64,000 bases of DNA from Bacillus sp. V5-8f (GTDB lineage: Bacteria; Bacillota; Bacilli; Bacillales; DSM-1321). The notes under the pieces are model-generated. The model was not told the DNA's origin, did no database searches, and saw only the letters and a list, made by a program, of their open reading frames with translations. Where the stretch lies: the NCBI RefSeq assembly GCF_002863565.1, contig NZ_PGUW01000002.1, positions 309,724 through 373,723 of the forward strand, read 5' to 3'. The position numbers and the translations under genes were made by a program. Below, piece after piece: positions 8,869 to 17,553 of this stretch; the first letter of the stretch is position 1; each line of letters opens with the position of its first letter.

Positions 8869-9789
8869 CTAAATCCACAATGTTTCCCCTATTTTTAAGG
8901 TCTTGAGTTGTTCGACCGGCAGCTGCTGTCGCTCCCATTCTTTATTCAATCTCTCCAAAGCTTCAGGTCCGGTATCATCTGCAAGCCTATACGCCCCATA
9001 ATGCATCGGAATAAAAAACTGGCCTTTTAATTCTAAAAAAGCTTTTATGGAATCTTCAGGATTAATATGGGAGACCTCCATAAACCACTCCGGCTCATAT
9101 GCCCCGATTGGCATGAGGATATGCTTTAGCCGAAATCTTTCTGATATATCTTTAAATCCACGGAAATATCCTGTATCACCGATAAAATAAACGGAGTCAT
9201 CTCCTTGTCCATCCTCTATGACCCAACCTCCCCAGTGGGATGTGTTGGTATCCCTTAAGGTCCTTCTTGTCCAATGCTGGGCGGGAACAAAGGAAAGATT
9301 CAAATCTTGATGGTTTAACGTTTGCCACCAGCTAGCCTCCATCACATTGTCATAGCCCTTCCGTTTAAACAGCATTCCCAATCCTTCCGGCACATAGTAT
9401 ACTGGATTTCCGCTTAATTTTTTAATTGTGGGAAAATCCAAATGGTCATAATGGCCGTGTGAAATGCACACAATGTCGATGGCAGGGAGTTCATGAATCG
9501 GTATCCCCGGAGGCGTTAATCTTTTTTGGAGCCCCATCCTTGATGCCCAAACCGGGTCAGTTAAAATATTCAAGCCCCCCATCTGGATTAGAAAGGTCGA
9601 ATGCCCGATCCAAGTGATGGAACTTTTTTTCTTGTTGTCCATCAGTTCTGCAAGTTCAACTTTTTCCGCTAGAGGTATCTGGGTTTTTAGATCTTTCTTT
9701 TTTGTGCGTCTCTCTTTATTCCATTTCAGCATATCAGAGACAGATTTAATGTTTGATATGCTGTCCAGGTTTTCGTATTTTTTCTTCAT
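8869..9789 (-). CDS. MBL-fold hydrolase, NAPE-PLD-like
   Basis: A 306-residue metallo-beta-lactamase-fold protein with WIGHSTFLIQMGGLNILTDP, the metal motif SHGHYDHLD, AQHWTRRTLRDTNTSHWGGW, FIGDTGYF and MHYGAY. This ordered set is typical of N-acyl-phosphatidylethanolamine phospholipase D-like enzymes and their bacterial relatives, two-metal hydrolases. The substrate in bacteria is not known. It starts with ATG behind AAGGAATGG, only 13 bases after the regulator at 9803-10567, so the two are likely co-transcribed. Confidence 0.85.
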   Translation of the reverse strand: MKKKYENLDSISNIKSVSDMLKWNKERRTKKKDLKTQIPLAEKVELAELMDNKKKSSITWIGHSTFLIQMGGLNILTDPVWASRMGLQKRLTPPGIPIHELPAIDIVCISHGHYDHLDFPTIKKLSGNPVYYVPEGLGMLFKRKGYDNVMEASWWQTLNHQDLNLSFVPAQHWTRRTLRDTNTSHWGGWVIEDGQGDDSVYFIGDTGYFRGFKDISERFRLKHILMPIGAYEPEWFMEVSHINPEDSIKAFLELKGQFFIPMHYGAYRLADDTGPEALERLNKEWERQQLPVEQLKTLKIGETLWI

Positions 9790-9802
9790 ACATGACCATT
9801 CC

Positions 9803-10567
9803 TTAAGTCGTGATGCTGTTCTTCTCTTCTAAAAATGATAACACACTATCTAAATATTTTTGTATTTCACGCACCTGGTAAGCGGCAGAATCTGCAATTT
9901 GTTTATAATGGTACCGGCCTTCCTCCGTTATCCTTAAGTATCTTTTGGTTCTTTTCTCGCCTTCCCACCAGCCGATCAGTAAGCCGTTTCCCTCCATTTC
10001 ATGAGCCAGGTCATATAAATATCCATTACTTGCAATCCATCCAAAATTAGCTTTTAGGATTTCACCCACTTCACCCATATAAATCTTCGTTCTCATTTGA
10101 GCGGTCTGTAAGGTAATATATCTGACCAGATCTTTAACCGAAATAATCTTTGAAAAGTAAGAGCGATATTCCTCCGGTAACTCATGCTTCATCGGTGGAT
10201 TGTTTCCGGAACCAGTAAGGTCGAACATGAATCGGTCGATCACAAGCTTCACTTCTGCCATTCGATCCTTGAAATTTGATCTATACCATGTAAATAACTC
10301 TTTTCCTTTTTCCGTAATTTTATAATAATTCCGTCCTTTATCTGTATATAAGTCCAGATGCCGTGAATCAGCAAGCTGGTTGCATATTTTACATAAATAG
10401 TCGTAGCTATGGGTCTTACCAGTGAACCGATTTTTTAAATCCTGGTGAATGGCTTTGGGATAGTTTGATTTCTCCAAAAGCGTGTGCAGCAAATACAATG
10501 TCAAAAATTCCCGTTGGCTCATTCCGACTGATTCAATAGTAACTGCCTGTTCAACGCTTTTCTTCAC
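9803..10567 (-). CDS. Tandem PadR-like winged-helix regulator
   Basis: I place the start at GTG 10567, preceded by AAAGGAGA at 7 bases. The open frame extends 17 codons further up but without a ribosome-binding site. The 254-residue product has two winged-helix-like halves: MSQREFLTLYLLHTLLEKSNYP with LYTDKGRNYYKITEKGKELF, and later GEVGEILKANFGWIASNGYLY with TKRYLRITEEGRYHYKQIA. Both halves match PadR-type 'helix-turn-helix, wing, ITEEG' logic, so it looks like an internal duplication or a fused dimer. It probably controls the adjacent hydrolase. Confidence 0.65.
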   Translation of the reverse strand: MKKSVEQAVTIESVGMSQREFLTLYLLHTLLEKSNYPKAIHQDLKNRFTGKTHSYDYLCKICNQLADSRHLDLYTDKGRNYYKITEKGKELFTWYRSNFKDRMAEVKLVIDRFMFDLTGSGNNPPMKHELPEEYRSYFSKIISVKDLVRYITLQTAQMRTKIYMGEVGEILKANFGWIASNGYLYDLAHEMEGNGLLIGWWEGEKRTKRYLRITEEGRYHYKQIADSAAYQVREIQKYLDSVLSFLEEKNSITT

Positions 10568-10814
10568 AATATATCTCCTTTCACTTGTTGAGAAATTCAG
10601 TTGTAAAATGAACTCCAATAGAATACTTGTTCGCCACTAGGTGCTCACTTTCCTCTTTTATTGGCGAATTATTGACTTTTAGGCCTATTTTCCTTATAGT
10701 ACTTCTTTTAAACTTTCTACTGTTTCTAGGGGGGTTATATTGAGTAAAGATATTCTAACGAGGTATTCGATATAATACATAATAATCCGTTCCTTTGAGT
10801 GAATAGTCGTGAAC

Positions 10815-10859
10815 AAAAAAAGAGCTTGCAGATTACTGGATTTAAGCAATCTGCAAGCT
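10815..10859 (-). terminator. Strong minus-strand terminator without an intact gene
   Basis: A perfect 12-bp stem, AGCTTGCAGATT (10823-10834) with AATCTGCAAGCT (10848-10859), followed on the minus strand by CTTTTTTT. The nearest upstream gene on that strand does not exist as an intact frame; see the fragment at 10902-10985. Confidence 0.85.
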
Positions 10860-10901
10860 ACTATATATTCAAGATGTGAATAAAATTGTGCGGATGCGTG
10901 T

Positions 10902-10985
10902 TTAACCCCACATTTTGTTTTTCATGCTCTTTACTTGCACTGTTTCACGCTGATCTAACAAGCCATTTGTATCGCCATTAATCTC
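10902..10985 (-). pseudogene. Short C-terminal gene remnant
   Basis: A 27-codon frame (starting INGDTNGLLDQRETVQVK) ends with TAA 43 bases before the strong terminator. It has no start codon or ribosome-binding site of its own and is closed upstream by a stop. I read it as the last codons of a lost gene and cannot name the family. Confidence 0.25.
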
Positions 10986-11202
10986 TTAAAAAAAGGTTTT
11001 CCATTTACTCTCCCGAGTATTTCCTTCCAGCAGTCGGGATAAAGTAAGAACACACTTGAGAACGATAAAAAACCCTAAGCCTTTTCAGTTTACAAATAAC
11101 TAAAAAAGGAGTATTTTTGTCCATTGTAACCCTGTAAAAGCACACCGCTGGGAAGTTTAAAATAAGTAACATTTATTCATCAAGAGAAGGAGTTTTACAT
11201 CA

Positions 11203-11841
11203 ATGACTACTGCACAAAAAACGAATGACTTTATGGAAATTGTTAAAGGGCGCCGATCCATTAAGAATTACGATCCAACAGTGAAAATCAGCAAGGAAGA
11301 AATGGAAGAGATCCTTACACTCGCAACTACTGCACCCTCTTCCGTTAATATGCAGCCATGGAGATTCCTTGTGATCGAGAGTCCCGAAGCAAAAGCAAAG
11401 CTTGCACCGCTTGCCCGATTTAATCAGAACCAGGTAGAAACTTCTGCCGCCGTGGTGGCAGTGTTCGGAGATATCAACAACTTTGAGCGGTTCGAAGAAA
11501 TCTATGGCAAGGCAGTTGAAGAAGGCCATATGCAGATTGAAGTTAAAGAAGGCATACATACGTCTTTCGCCGGCTATTTTGAGACGATTTCCCGTGCGGA
11601 AATGGAAGATGTAGTCTTGGTAGATGGCGGACTTGTGTCCATGCAGTTTATGCTTGCTGCCCGTGCGTATGGTTATGATACAAACCCTATAGGCGGTTAT
11701 GAAAAGGACCAAATTGCCGAAGCATTCGGCTTAGACAAGGAACGTTATGTCCCGGTTATGCTTATCTCCATCGGTAAAGCAGCAGATACAGGACACACAT
11801 CCGTTCGGCTTCCAATAGATCGTGTAGCACAATGGAAATAA
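11203..11841 (+). CDS. Nitroreductase-family FMN oxidoreductase
   Basis: A 212-residue protein with GRRSIKNYDP (FMN-phosphate contact), TTAPSSVNMQPWRF, AAVVAVFGD, and the C-terminal YVPVMLISIGKAAD, close in pattern to B. subtilis YodC. It should reduce nitroaromatic or quinone-like compounds with NAD(P)H. The ATG start follows AGAAGGAG. It is monocistronic as far as I can see, and no regulator is adjacent. Confidence 0.9.
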   Translation: MTTAQKTNDFMEIVKGRRSIKNYDPTVKISKEEMEEILTLATTAPSSVNMQPWRFLVIESPEAKAKLAPLARFNQNQVETSAAVVAVFGDINNFERFEEIYGKAVEEGHMQIEVKEGIHTSFAGYFETISRAEMEDVVLVDGGLVSMQFMLAARAYGYDTNPIGGYEKDQIAEAFGLDKERYVPVMLISIGKAADTGHTSVRLPIDRVAQWK

Positions 11842-11986
11842 ACGGTTCAAAAGACTAGATCAAGAATAAACGTTTAAGTTACCAAAGAGGATCTTATTAA
11901 AATAGAGCTGCAAGGCTTCACAGTAGTATGATTAAAAGATAAATCCTATAATTTAATCACGATACGATAATAAGGAGGATCTTCTT

Positions 11987-12220
11987 TTGGCAGAATGTAA
12001 ATTAGACCATACCTTGGAAGATGTAAAAAAGAAATACGATACACAAAAAGAACTGCTTCCCTCTCATCTGTCTTCCGCTTTAACAGACTATCTGAAAACG
12101 GAGCCCAATCAAGAACAGTTAAACGCTGTTTTTCATTTGTTGAAAAAGTATGATTTGGTGTCTGCGGATGAAAGAGAACAAAGAAATGGGCAACTGCTCC
12201 AATTGATAGAAAGTAAATAG
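11987..12220 (+). CDS. Small conserved-looking hypothetical protein
   Basis: A 77-residue mostly helical, charged protein. The start is TTG at 11987, chosen because AAGGAGG lies 8 bases upstream (11972-11978). No signal peptide or membrane segment. I do not recognise the family. A clear terminator follows at 12284, which supports it being a real gene. Confidence 0.7.
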   Translation: MAECKLDHTLEDVKKKYDTQKELLPSHLSSALTDYLKTEPNQEQLNAVFHLLKKYDLVSADEREQRNGQLLQLIESK

Positions 12221-12283
12221 TATGACAAAGTTTTGCATCTGAACGTTTTTGAACCTTCCATGACCCATAAACAAATGAAACAG

Positions 12284-12310
12284 ACGCTTCTCGAAAGCGT
12301 TTGTTTTTTT
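12284..12310 (+). terminator. Intrinsic terminator
   Basis: ACGCTT (12284-12289), loop CTCGA, AAGCGT (12295-12300), then TTGTTTTTTT, downstream of the small hypothetical gene. Confidence 0.85.
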
Positions 12311-12449
12311 ATGTTGTAATACAGGCTTAGTGGAAGAACGCTGGATGATGCACATTATCCCTTCCCCTTCACATGATAACATTACATTCGCAACCAATAT
12401 TGATTTTTTAAAAGCTGCGAACATAATTCATTAAAAACTTGTAATTAAA

Positions 12450-12614
12450 CTGTCTAAACTTTACTGGGTTTCTTAGCTTAATAAATATTCTATCGAGGTT
12501 TTTATTAAAATATTTTAAGTTATCCCTGTTAGATTACGCTTAAAAGCCTAATAATTTGCTGTCTAAACTGGATCAGGATTTAATAGCACAATGAATATTC
12601 TATCGAGGTTTTTT
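12450..12614 (+). repeat. Two ~56-bp direct repeat units, period 109-110 bp
   Basis: Unit 1 starts at 12450 and unit 2 at 12559. Each has CTGTCTAAACT, 23-24 diverged bases, then AATATTCTATCGAGGTTTTT. Only the two ends are conserved. A weaker third copy may lie at 10703-10766 (TAAACTTTCTACTG...ATATTCTAACGAGGT). The function is unknown. Confidence 0.7.
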
Positions 12615-12726
12615 CTGGAATAAAAATTCTATTAAAAACTAGACTGTTGGTTTCAGCAGCTCGTTTCTTCGGAGGAAATGCACTCGCTTTTTTGGGTTTT
12701 ATGATTATAAGGGCTTATTTTTTAAC

Positions 12727-12758
12727 AAAAAAATGGATAGAGACAAGTCTCTATCCAT
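12727..12758 (-). terminator. Intrinsic terminator of map
   Basis: ATGGATAGAGAC (12733-12744) is the exact complement of GTCTCTATCCAT (12747-12758). On the minus strand it is followed by a TTTTTTT tract and lies 19 bases after the map stop codon. Confidence 0.9.
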
Positions 12759-12776
12759 AGTGTGCGCACATAATTT

Positions 12777-13523
12777 TTACTGCTCTGTTAAAATAAGCGG
12801 GCGGTCCTTCGTGATGACAATTGTATGCTCATATTGAGCGGACAATTGTCGGTCGACAGTTCTAGCGGTCCAACCGTTGGGGTCCATTTTGGAATGCCAC
12901 GTTCCTGCATTCACCATCGGTTCAATCGTGATGACCATTCCTTCCTTTAAACGAAGGCCTTTCCCTGGCTTTCCGTAATGAAGTACAGTTGGGTCTTCAT
13001 GCATCGATTTACCGATACCATGCCCTGTAAAATCACGGACAACTGAAAATTTCTCCACTTCTACATAGGATTGAATCGCATGGCCAATATCCCCTAGCCT
13101 GTTTCCATCGCGTGCCTGATCAATCCCTCTATACAGTGCATTTTTTGTAACCTCAAGAAGTCGATTTGCTTCTTCAGACACTTCGCCAACCGAATAGGAC
13201 CACGCTGAGTCAGCCAAGCCCCCGTTTAAGTTAACCACCATATCAATTGTAACAATATCTCCTTCTTTGAGTGGCTTGTTCGTTGGAAATCCATGGCAGA
13301 TTTCATCGTTAACAGATGCACAAGTTGCATATTTATAACCCTGATAACCTTTCTGTTCTGGCGTCGCGCCATGCTTTGAAAGATATTCCTCTACAAACGC
13401 ATCAATTTCATTTGTAGTAATCCCAGGTTTAATTAGGTTGGCAATTTCTTTATGACAGCTTGCAAGCAGCTTTCCCGCTTCATGCATAAGCTGGATTTCA
13501 CGTTCACTCTTTATCGTTATCAT
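12777..13523 (-). CDS. map: Type I methionine aminopeptidase
   Basis: A 248-residue pita-bread-fold metallopeptidase. Landmarks: the substrate-side HGFPTN, the first metal ligands in TIDMVVNLNGGLADSAW, the catalytic and metal His of FTGHGIGKSMHEDP, TIEPMVN, and the last Glu ligand in QYEHTIVIT. It removes the initiator methionine from nascent proteins. The essential map of bacilli sits in the ribosomal-protein region (secY-adk-map). This copy is isolated, so it is more likely the second enzyme, like YflG of B. subtilis. The ATG follows AGAGGA. Confidence 0.95.
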   Translation of the reverse strand: MITIKSEREIQLMHEAGKLLASCHKEIANLIKPGITTNEIDAFVEEYLSKHGATPEQKGYQGYKYATCASVNDEICHGFPTNKPLKEGDIVTIDMVVNLNGGLADSAWSYSVGEVSEEANRLLEVTKNALYRGIDQARDGNRLGDIGHAIQSYVEVEKFSVVRDFTGHGIGKSMHEDPTVLHYGKPGKGLRLKEGMVITIEPMVNAGTWHSKMDPNGWTARTVDRQLSAQYEHTIVITKDRPLILTEQ

Positions 13524-13763
13524 GACAAAATCCTCTTTCTATCATCCATGTTTTTTAGATACAGTACTCATTTTAGACCTATTTTGAAAAATAATGCAAC
13601 CAAAAGCACAGGGGCTCTATCCCGCAATGAACTGAGCTGCTTCCTGCTCCGCTTTCTACAAAAAATTAAATAAACACTTCAAGGAAATCTAAGTACTGTA
13701 TATACAGGTTATATTAAAGATGATAGCTGTTATAGCACCAAGCAACAAATGATCAAATAGAAT

Positions 13764-13794
13764 AAGGCGACTACTTTTACAAGGTAGCCGCCTT
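13764..13794 (-). terminator. Hairpin downstream of the aldehyde dehydrogenase
   Basis: AAGGCG-a-CTAC pairs with GTAG-c-CGCCTT around a 9-base loop. U-richness is modest on both sides, so it may act on either strand. Its position fits the end of the aldehyde dehydrogenase transcript. Confidence 0.5.
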
Positions 13795-13901
13795 TCTGAG
13801 CTATTATTCTGTTACTATACCGCAAACTTTTTTGATAGGTAAATAGGTTCCCATCATGGGATTTTTTATATCATTTAATAAATATCCTGCACTTTTTACG
13901 C

Positions 13902-15380
13902 TTACTCAGGAATATATGGTAATTCAAGATTTTTTGGCACATTAATCACATGCGTTTCAACGTATGATTTTAAGCCCTCTTCACCGTATTCACGCCCTAC
14001 ACCTGACTGCTTGACGCCTCCAAACGGAAAACGTACATCAAGACCCTGTACAGCTGCCGTGTTAATCATGGTTGTACCTGCTTCAATTCGACGAGCTACT
14101 TTTATAGCATGTTCTTCCTCGCCCCAAACAGAGCTGGTTAGACCATAAATGCTTTCATTGTGTAAGTTAATCACTTCGTCCTCATGATCAAATGGAATGA
14201 TTGGCACAGTTGGGCCAAACTGTTCTTCAACGACGATAGGGTCATGGCTGTCGGCACCTAAAACTACAGTAGGCTGCAAGAAGTATCCTTTTTCAAAAAT
14301 CTCAGGATCAAGGATTTTCCCTAATTTAATCACTTCCGCCCCTTTGCTTTGTGCATCGTCAATAAGACCCTGTACATATTGTACTTGATTCTTATTGTTA
14401 ACTGCCCCGATCGTTACATCCGGATTGAAAGGGTCGCCTACTCGAATCCATTTATTTGCCGCTTCCGTGAATTTTTCTACAAACGAATCATAGATGGAGC
14501 GATGAACATAAACCCGCTTCGCAATCATACAAATCTGTCCTGCTGTCAGGAAATTTGATATGACCATACGGCGCATTGCCCGGCTGTCATTAACATCAAA
14601 ACTAGGAAGAACAATAGCCGCATCATTGCCGCCTAATTCCAATGTCATGTTCTTTAACGTATCAGCAGCAGATTTCATAATATTTTTTGCAGTTTTTGTC
14701 CCACCAGTAAAAGCAATTTTGGCTACTTTTGGGTTAGAAGTAAGTTCTATTCCCACATCTGATTCACCGTGAACAAGATTCAGGACTCCTGGCGGGAATT
14801 CTGATGCAATAATGTCAATGGCTTTGCTAACTGCAAGTGGAGCAAACGGACTTGGCTTTATGACCATCGTATTCCCAGTTAATAAAGCCGGGGCAATCTT
14901 AATGGTTGATAATGAAATTGGATAATTCCAAGGTGTAATAGCTGAAACCACTCCAATAGGATCATATGTAATGATGGTTTTTCCATTCTCGTGTTCCTTT
15001 ACCTGGTCCTTGATCACATCTTTAACGATGCTGCAGGCATATTCCATCCACATGAAGGACACGGCAAATTCTCCTTCAGCGTCATAAAGCGGTTTGCCAT
15101 GCTCACGTGATAAAAGCCGAGAAAGCTCCGGTGCCGCATCTTTCAATTTTTGGATTGCACGATTCATTCGCTCAACACGTTCTTCTATTGCTACTTGTGA
15201 CCAGCCTTTAAAGGCGGTATATGCTGCATCTATTGCACTAATCGCATCTTCCTTTGTGTTTATAGGAGCATAGCCAACTATTTCTTCAGGTTTCGCAGGA
15301 TTTTCACGAGGGTATTGTTTTTCCGTTGAAACCTGTTCACCATTAATGATTGCATGTACTGTGATTGGTTTGTCTGCCAT
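13902..15380 (-). CDS. NAD(P)-dependent aldehyde dehydrogenase
   Basis: A 492-residue ALDH-superfamily enzyme of normal length. Visible elements: the cofactor-side TPWNYPISLS, FTGGTKTAKNIM, LELGGNDAAIV with the general-base Glu, the nucleophile Cys284 in TAGQICMIAKR, and EEQFGPTVPIIPF. The form is closest to the succinate-semialdehyde/betaine-aldehyde/vanillin-type branch. The precise substrate cannot be read from sequence. The ATG follows AAAAGGAG. It is divergent from the small gene at 15479. Confidence 0.92.
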   Translation of the reverse strand: MADKPITVHAIINGEQVSTEKQYPRENPAKPEEIVGYAPINTKEDAISAIDAAYTAFKGWSQVAIEERVERMNRAIQKLKDAAPELSRLLSREHGKPLYDAEGEFAVSFMWMEYACSIVKDVIKDQVKEHENGKTIITYDPIGVVSAITPWNYPISLSTIKIAPALLTGNTMVIKPSPFAPLAVSKAIDIIASEFPPGVLNLVHGESDVGIELTSNPKVAKIAFTGGTKTAKNIMKSAADTLKNMTLELGGNDAAIVLPSFDVNDSRAMRRMVISNFLTAGQICMIAKRVYVHRSIYDSFVEKFTEAANKWIRVGDPFNPDVTIGAVNNKNQVQYVQGLIDDAQSKGAEVIKLGKILDPEIFEKGYFLQPTVVLGADSHDPIVVEEQFGPTVPIIPFDHEDEVINLHNESIYGLTSSVWGEEEHAIKVARRIEAGTTMINTAAVQGLDVRFPFGGVKQSGVGREYGEEGLKSYVETHVINVPKNLELPYIPE

Positions 15381-15478
15381 AAATTCATACTCCTTTTAAT
15401 CAGACGAAATTTAAAGAATTCTCTAAGAATTCGATAATAATATCGTATCATAAAAACATCATTCGGCCTATTTATTTA

Positions 15479-15835
15479 ATGAAAAACAACGAGAGTAACC
15501 TTAAAAATATACAGGAAAGGATTCTGACTGCTACAATATATATAAGGGTATGTAATGAGAAAACGCACCTTATAGAAATACATTTACTTGGAAATGAAAA
15601 GGACGTGAGAGTAGCAATGGGGATACCGGAGAGAAATAAGGCAACTGCCCGCAGGTTGGCAAAAATTAAACTAAAACTGCAGAAACATGATACCTGTTCT
15701 TTTTCCAAGGAAGATGTTGAATTCCTGCTTAATGAGCTTGAAGAAATGATCAATATAAACAAAAAGCTTTTTCATCGCCATCCATTCGTACAAGAAAGTA
15801 CATTCAGATGGCTGGAAAATCGGAGGGAAAAATAA
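15479..15835 (+). CDS. Hypothetical 118-residue protein
   Basis: The frame reads like a protein (charged helices after a possible beta region, ending TFRWLENRREK) but I do not recognise it. No good ribosome-binding site precedes the first ATG, so the true start may be internal. It is divergent from the aldehyde dehydrogenase with a short AT-rich gap. Confidence 0.5.
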   Translation: MKNNESNLKNIQERILTATIYIRVCNEKTHLIEIHLLGNEKDVRVAMGIPERNKATARRLAKIKLKLQKHDTCSFSKEDVEFLLNELEEMININKKLFHRHPFVQESTFRWLENRREK

Positions 15836-16269
15836 TCATAAGTTCGAGCATATAAGGATGGAATCACTGATTATCATTCGTTATACCATTCCATGATTAC
15901 TTTAAATAAGCCCCGTACCATCTAACCATTATAGCCAACCGTAAATACCAAAGTATAACTGGATAAAACGATTGCTCTAGTTCCATTTAGATATCCAACT
16001 ATATTTGTATTACTATTTTTACTAGTCATACTTGCACATCAAAACCGAGGTTTTTATCAAGAAATTTATAGATCCTACTTAGCAACAACGGTAGGCTAAG
16101 AAATAAGCGGGAAGAATTATCTGCAACACAACGGTACAAATCACTGATTTTCGGTTAAATACGTAATAGACAATATAGGAATTTTGGATTAGGATTCAGT
16201 AGTAGTAGATAAATTTCTGTTTACAAAAATATTAAATTTTCCATCACTATTTGGAGGGACTTTTTTCAC
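15836..16269. other. Intergenic region, nothing recognised
   Basis: About 430 AT-rich bases without a frame, hairpin or repeat I can support, except the GGAGGG ribosome-binding site of the next gene. Confidence 0.5.
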
Positions 16270-17322
16270 ATGCCTTTTCAACATGATCAAAATATAAATG
16301 ATGTTTGCTCCTTCATAGAAAGGAATGGCGGCTCCCATACATCCCATTTGAACCTGTTAAACGATAAACGATTCTATTGGACTAATAATAAACAGATTTT
16401 GATAACGTATCAGTTGTCTGGAAACACCTGTGTTGTGTTAGGTGACCCTCTCGGAAAAGAAAACCTGGTTTCAGAGGCCATTATGAATTTTGTGCAGCAT
16501 TGCAGCGATTTAGGAATTAAGGCTGCGTTTTACCATGTATCTCCACGTTATTTAAACTATTTCCAAAACGAGGGCTATCGGATTACTAAGTTAGGTGAAG
16601 AAGGCAGAGTATATCTGCCCGATTTTTCGATGGCAGGCAAAAACCGGGCTAAGCTTAGGACTCGCAAAAATAAATTCGAACGGGAAGGTTATCAATTTGC
16701 GGTTTTATATCCGCCTTATTCAGAACAATTTGTGGAAGAACTAAGTGCTATCTCGAATTCATGGTTAGGGAAAAGAAAAGAAAAGGGTTTCTCCGTTGGC
16801 TTCTTTTGTAAAGATTATATTTCCCATTTCCCCGTGGGCATTGTAAAAAACCCTCACGGCAAAATCATCGCCTTTGCTACATTAGCCTCTAATTATCAAG
16901 AAAATGAACGTACTATTACAATCGATTTAATGCGATACATTCCTGATAGTCCGCATGCGACAATGGATTTTCTTTTCCTTTCCATATTCCATTGGTGCAA
17001 AGAACAAGACTATCATTGGTGCAGCATGGGAACATCCCCATTAGCAAACACAGGGGAAACAGATCGTAATGACTGGTTTCAAACGACGATCGGAAAGTTC
17101 ATTTTTCATAAAGGAAATTTCTTTTATAATTTTAAAGGGCTTTATGAGTATAAGAACAAGTTTCAGCCAGAATGGGAGTCACGTTATTTGGTTTATGAAC
17201 AACGATCATTGCCATTACTTTTCATGAGGATTATAAGGCTTATTCACGCCAAGCCGAGAAGTCAAGAAAATCCGTTCATACATATTTCCAATAGAATCAG
17301 GAAATTAAAACGAGCTAGCTAA
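16270..17322 (+). CDS. Free-standing MprF-type aminoacyl-lipid synthase domain (DUF2156)
   Basis: A 350-residue soluble-looking protein matching the C-terminal catalytic half of MprF (lysyl-phosphatidylglycerol synthase): NLLNDKRFYWTNNKQILITY, CVVLGDPLGKE, NRAKLRTRKNKFEREGYQF, SNSWLGKRKEKGFSVGFF, IIAFATLAS, TIDLMRYIPDSPHATMDFLF, WCSMGTSPLANTG and the end FYNFKGLYEYKNKFQPEWESRYLVY. The tandem GNAT-like domains of the family are complete. The N-terminal flippase membrane domain (about 500 residues) is absent. In the family the domain transfers an amino acid from aminoacyl-tRNA to a lipid. The acceptor here is unknown. Confidence 0.87.
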   Translation: MPFQHDQNINDVCSFIERNGGSHTSHLNLLNDKRFYWTNNKQILITYQLSGNTCVVLGDPLGKENLVSEAIMNFVQHCSDLGIKAAFYHVSPRYLNYFQNEGYRITKLGEEGRVYLPDFSMAGKNRAKLRTRKNKFEREGYQFAVLYPPYSEQFVEELSAISNSWLGKRKEKGFSVGFFCKDYISHFPVGIVKNPHGKIIAFATLASNYQENERTITIDLMRYIPDSPHATMDFLFLSIFHWCKEQDYHWCSMGTSPLANTGETDRNDWFQTTIGKFIFHKGNFFYNFKGLYEYKNKFQPEWESRYLVYEQRSLPLLFMRIIRLIHAKPRSQENPFIHISNRIRKLKRAS

Positions 17323-17480
17323 TGTTAGCCAATATTAGGAATGCAATCTGTAAATGCCATCATACTTTGTATAAAAGAAATACTGAATGACATTCGCATG
17401 CTTATTGGTTTACCAGAGTAAGAGAAAATTTGTAATGAGGTGTAAAAAGCAACTAAAGCTCAGTTATTCATTTGAAAAAT

Positions 17481-17514
17481 TTAAAGGCGTTTCAATTGAA
17501 TGAAACGCCTTTAA
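17481..17514. terminator. Bidirectional terminator between convergent genes
   Basis: A perfect 14-bp inverted repeat, TTAAAGGCGTTTCA (17481-17494) with TGAAACGCCTTTAA (17501-17514), between the converging MprF-like and ABC-transporter genes. Confidence 0.8.
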
Positions 17515-17553
17515 ATACTTATGAAGCTATCTTAAAACCCTTGACTTAGCTTG

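Noticed and set aside
11200..11712. A 170-codon minus-strand frame over the nitroreductase gene
   Set aside because: Its composition is not protein-like and it lies exactly antisense to a clear FMN oxidoreductase.
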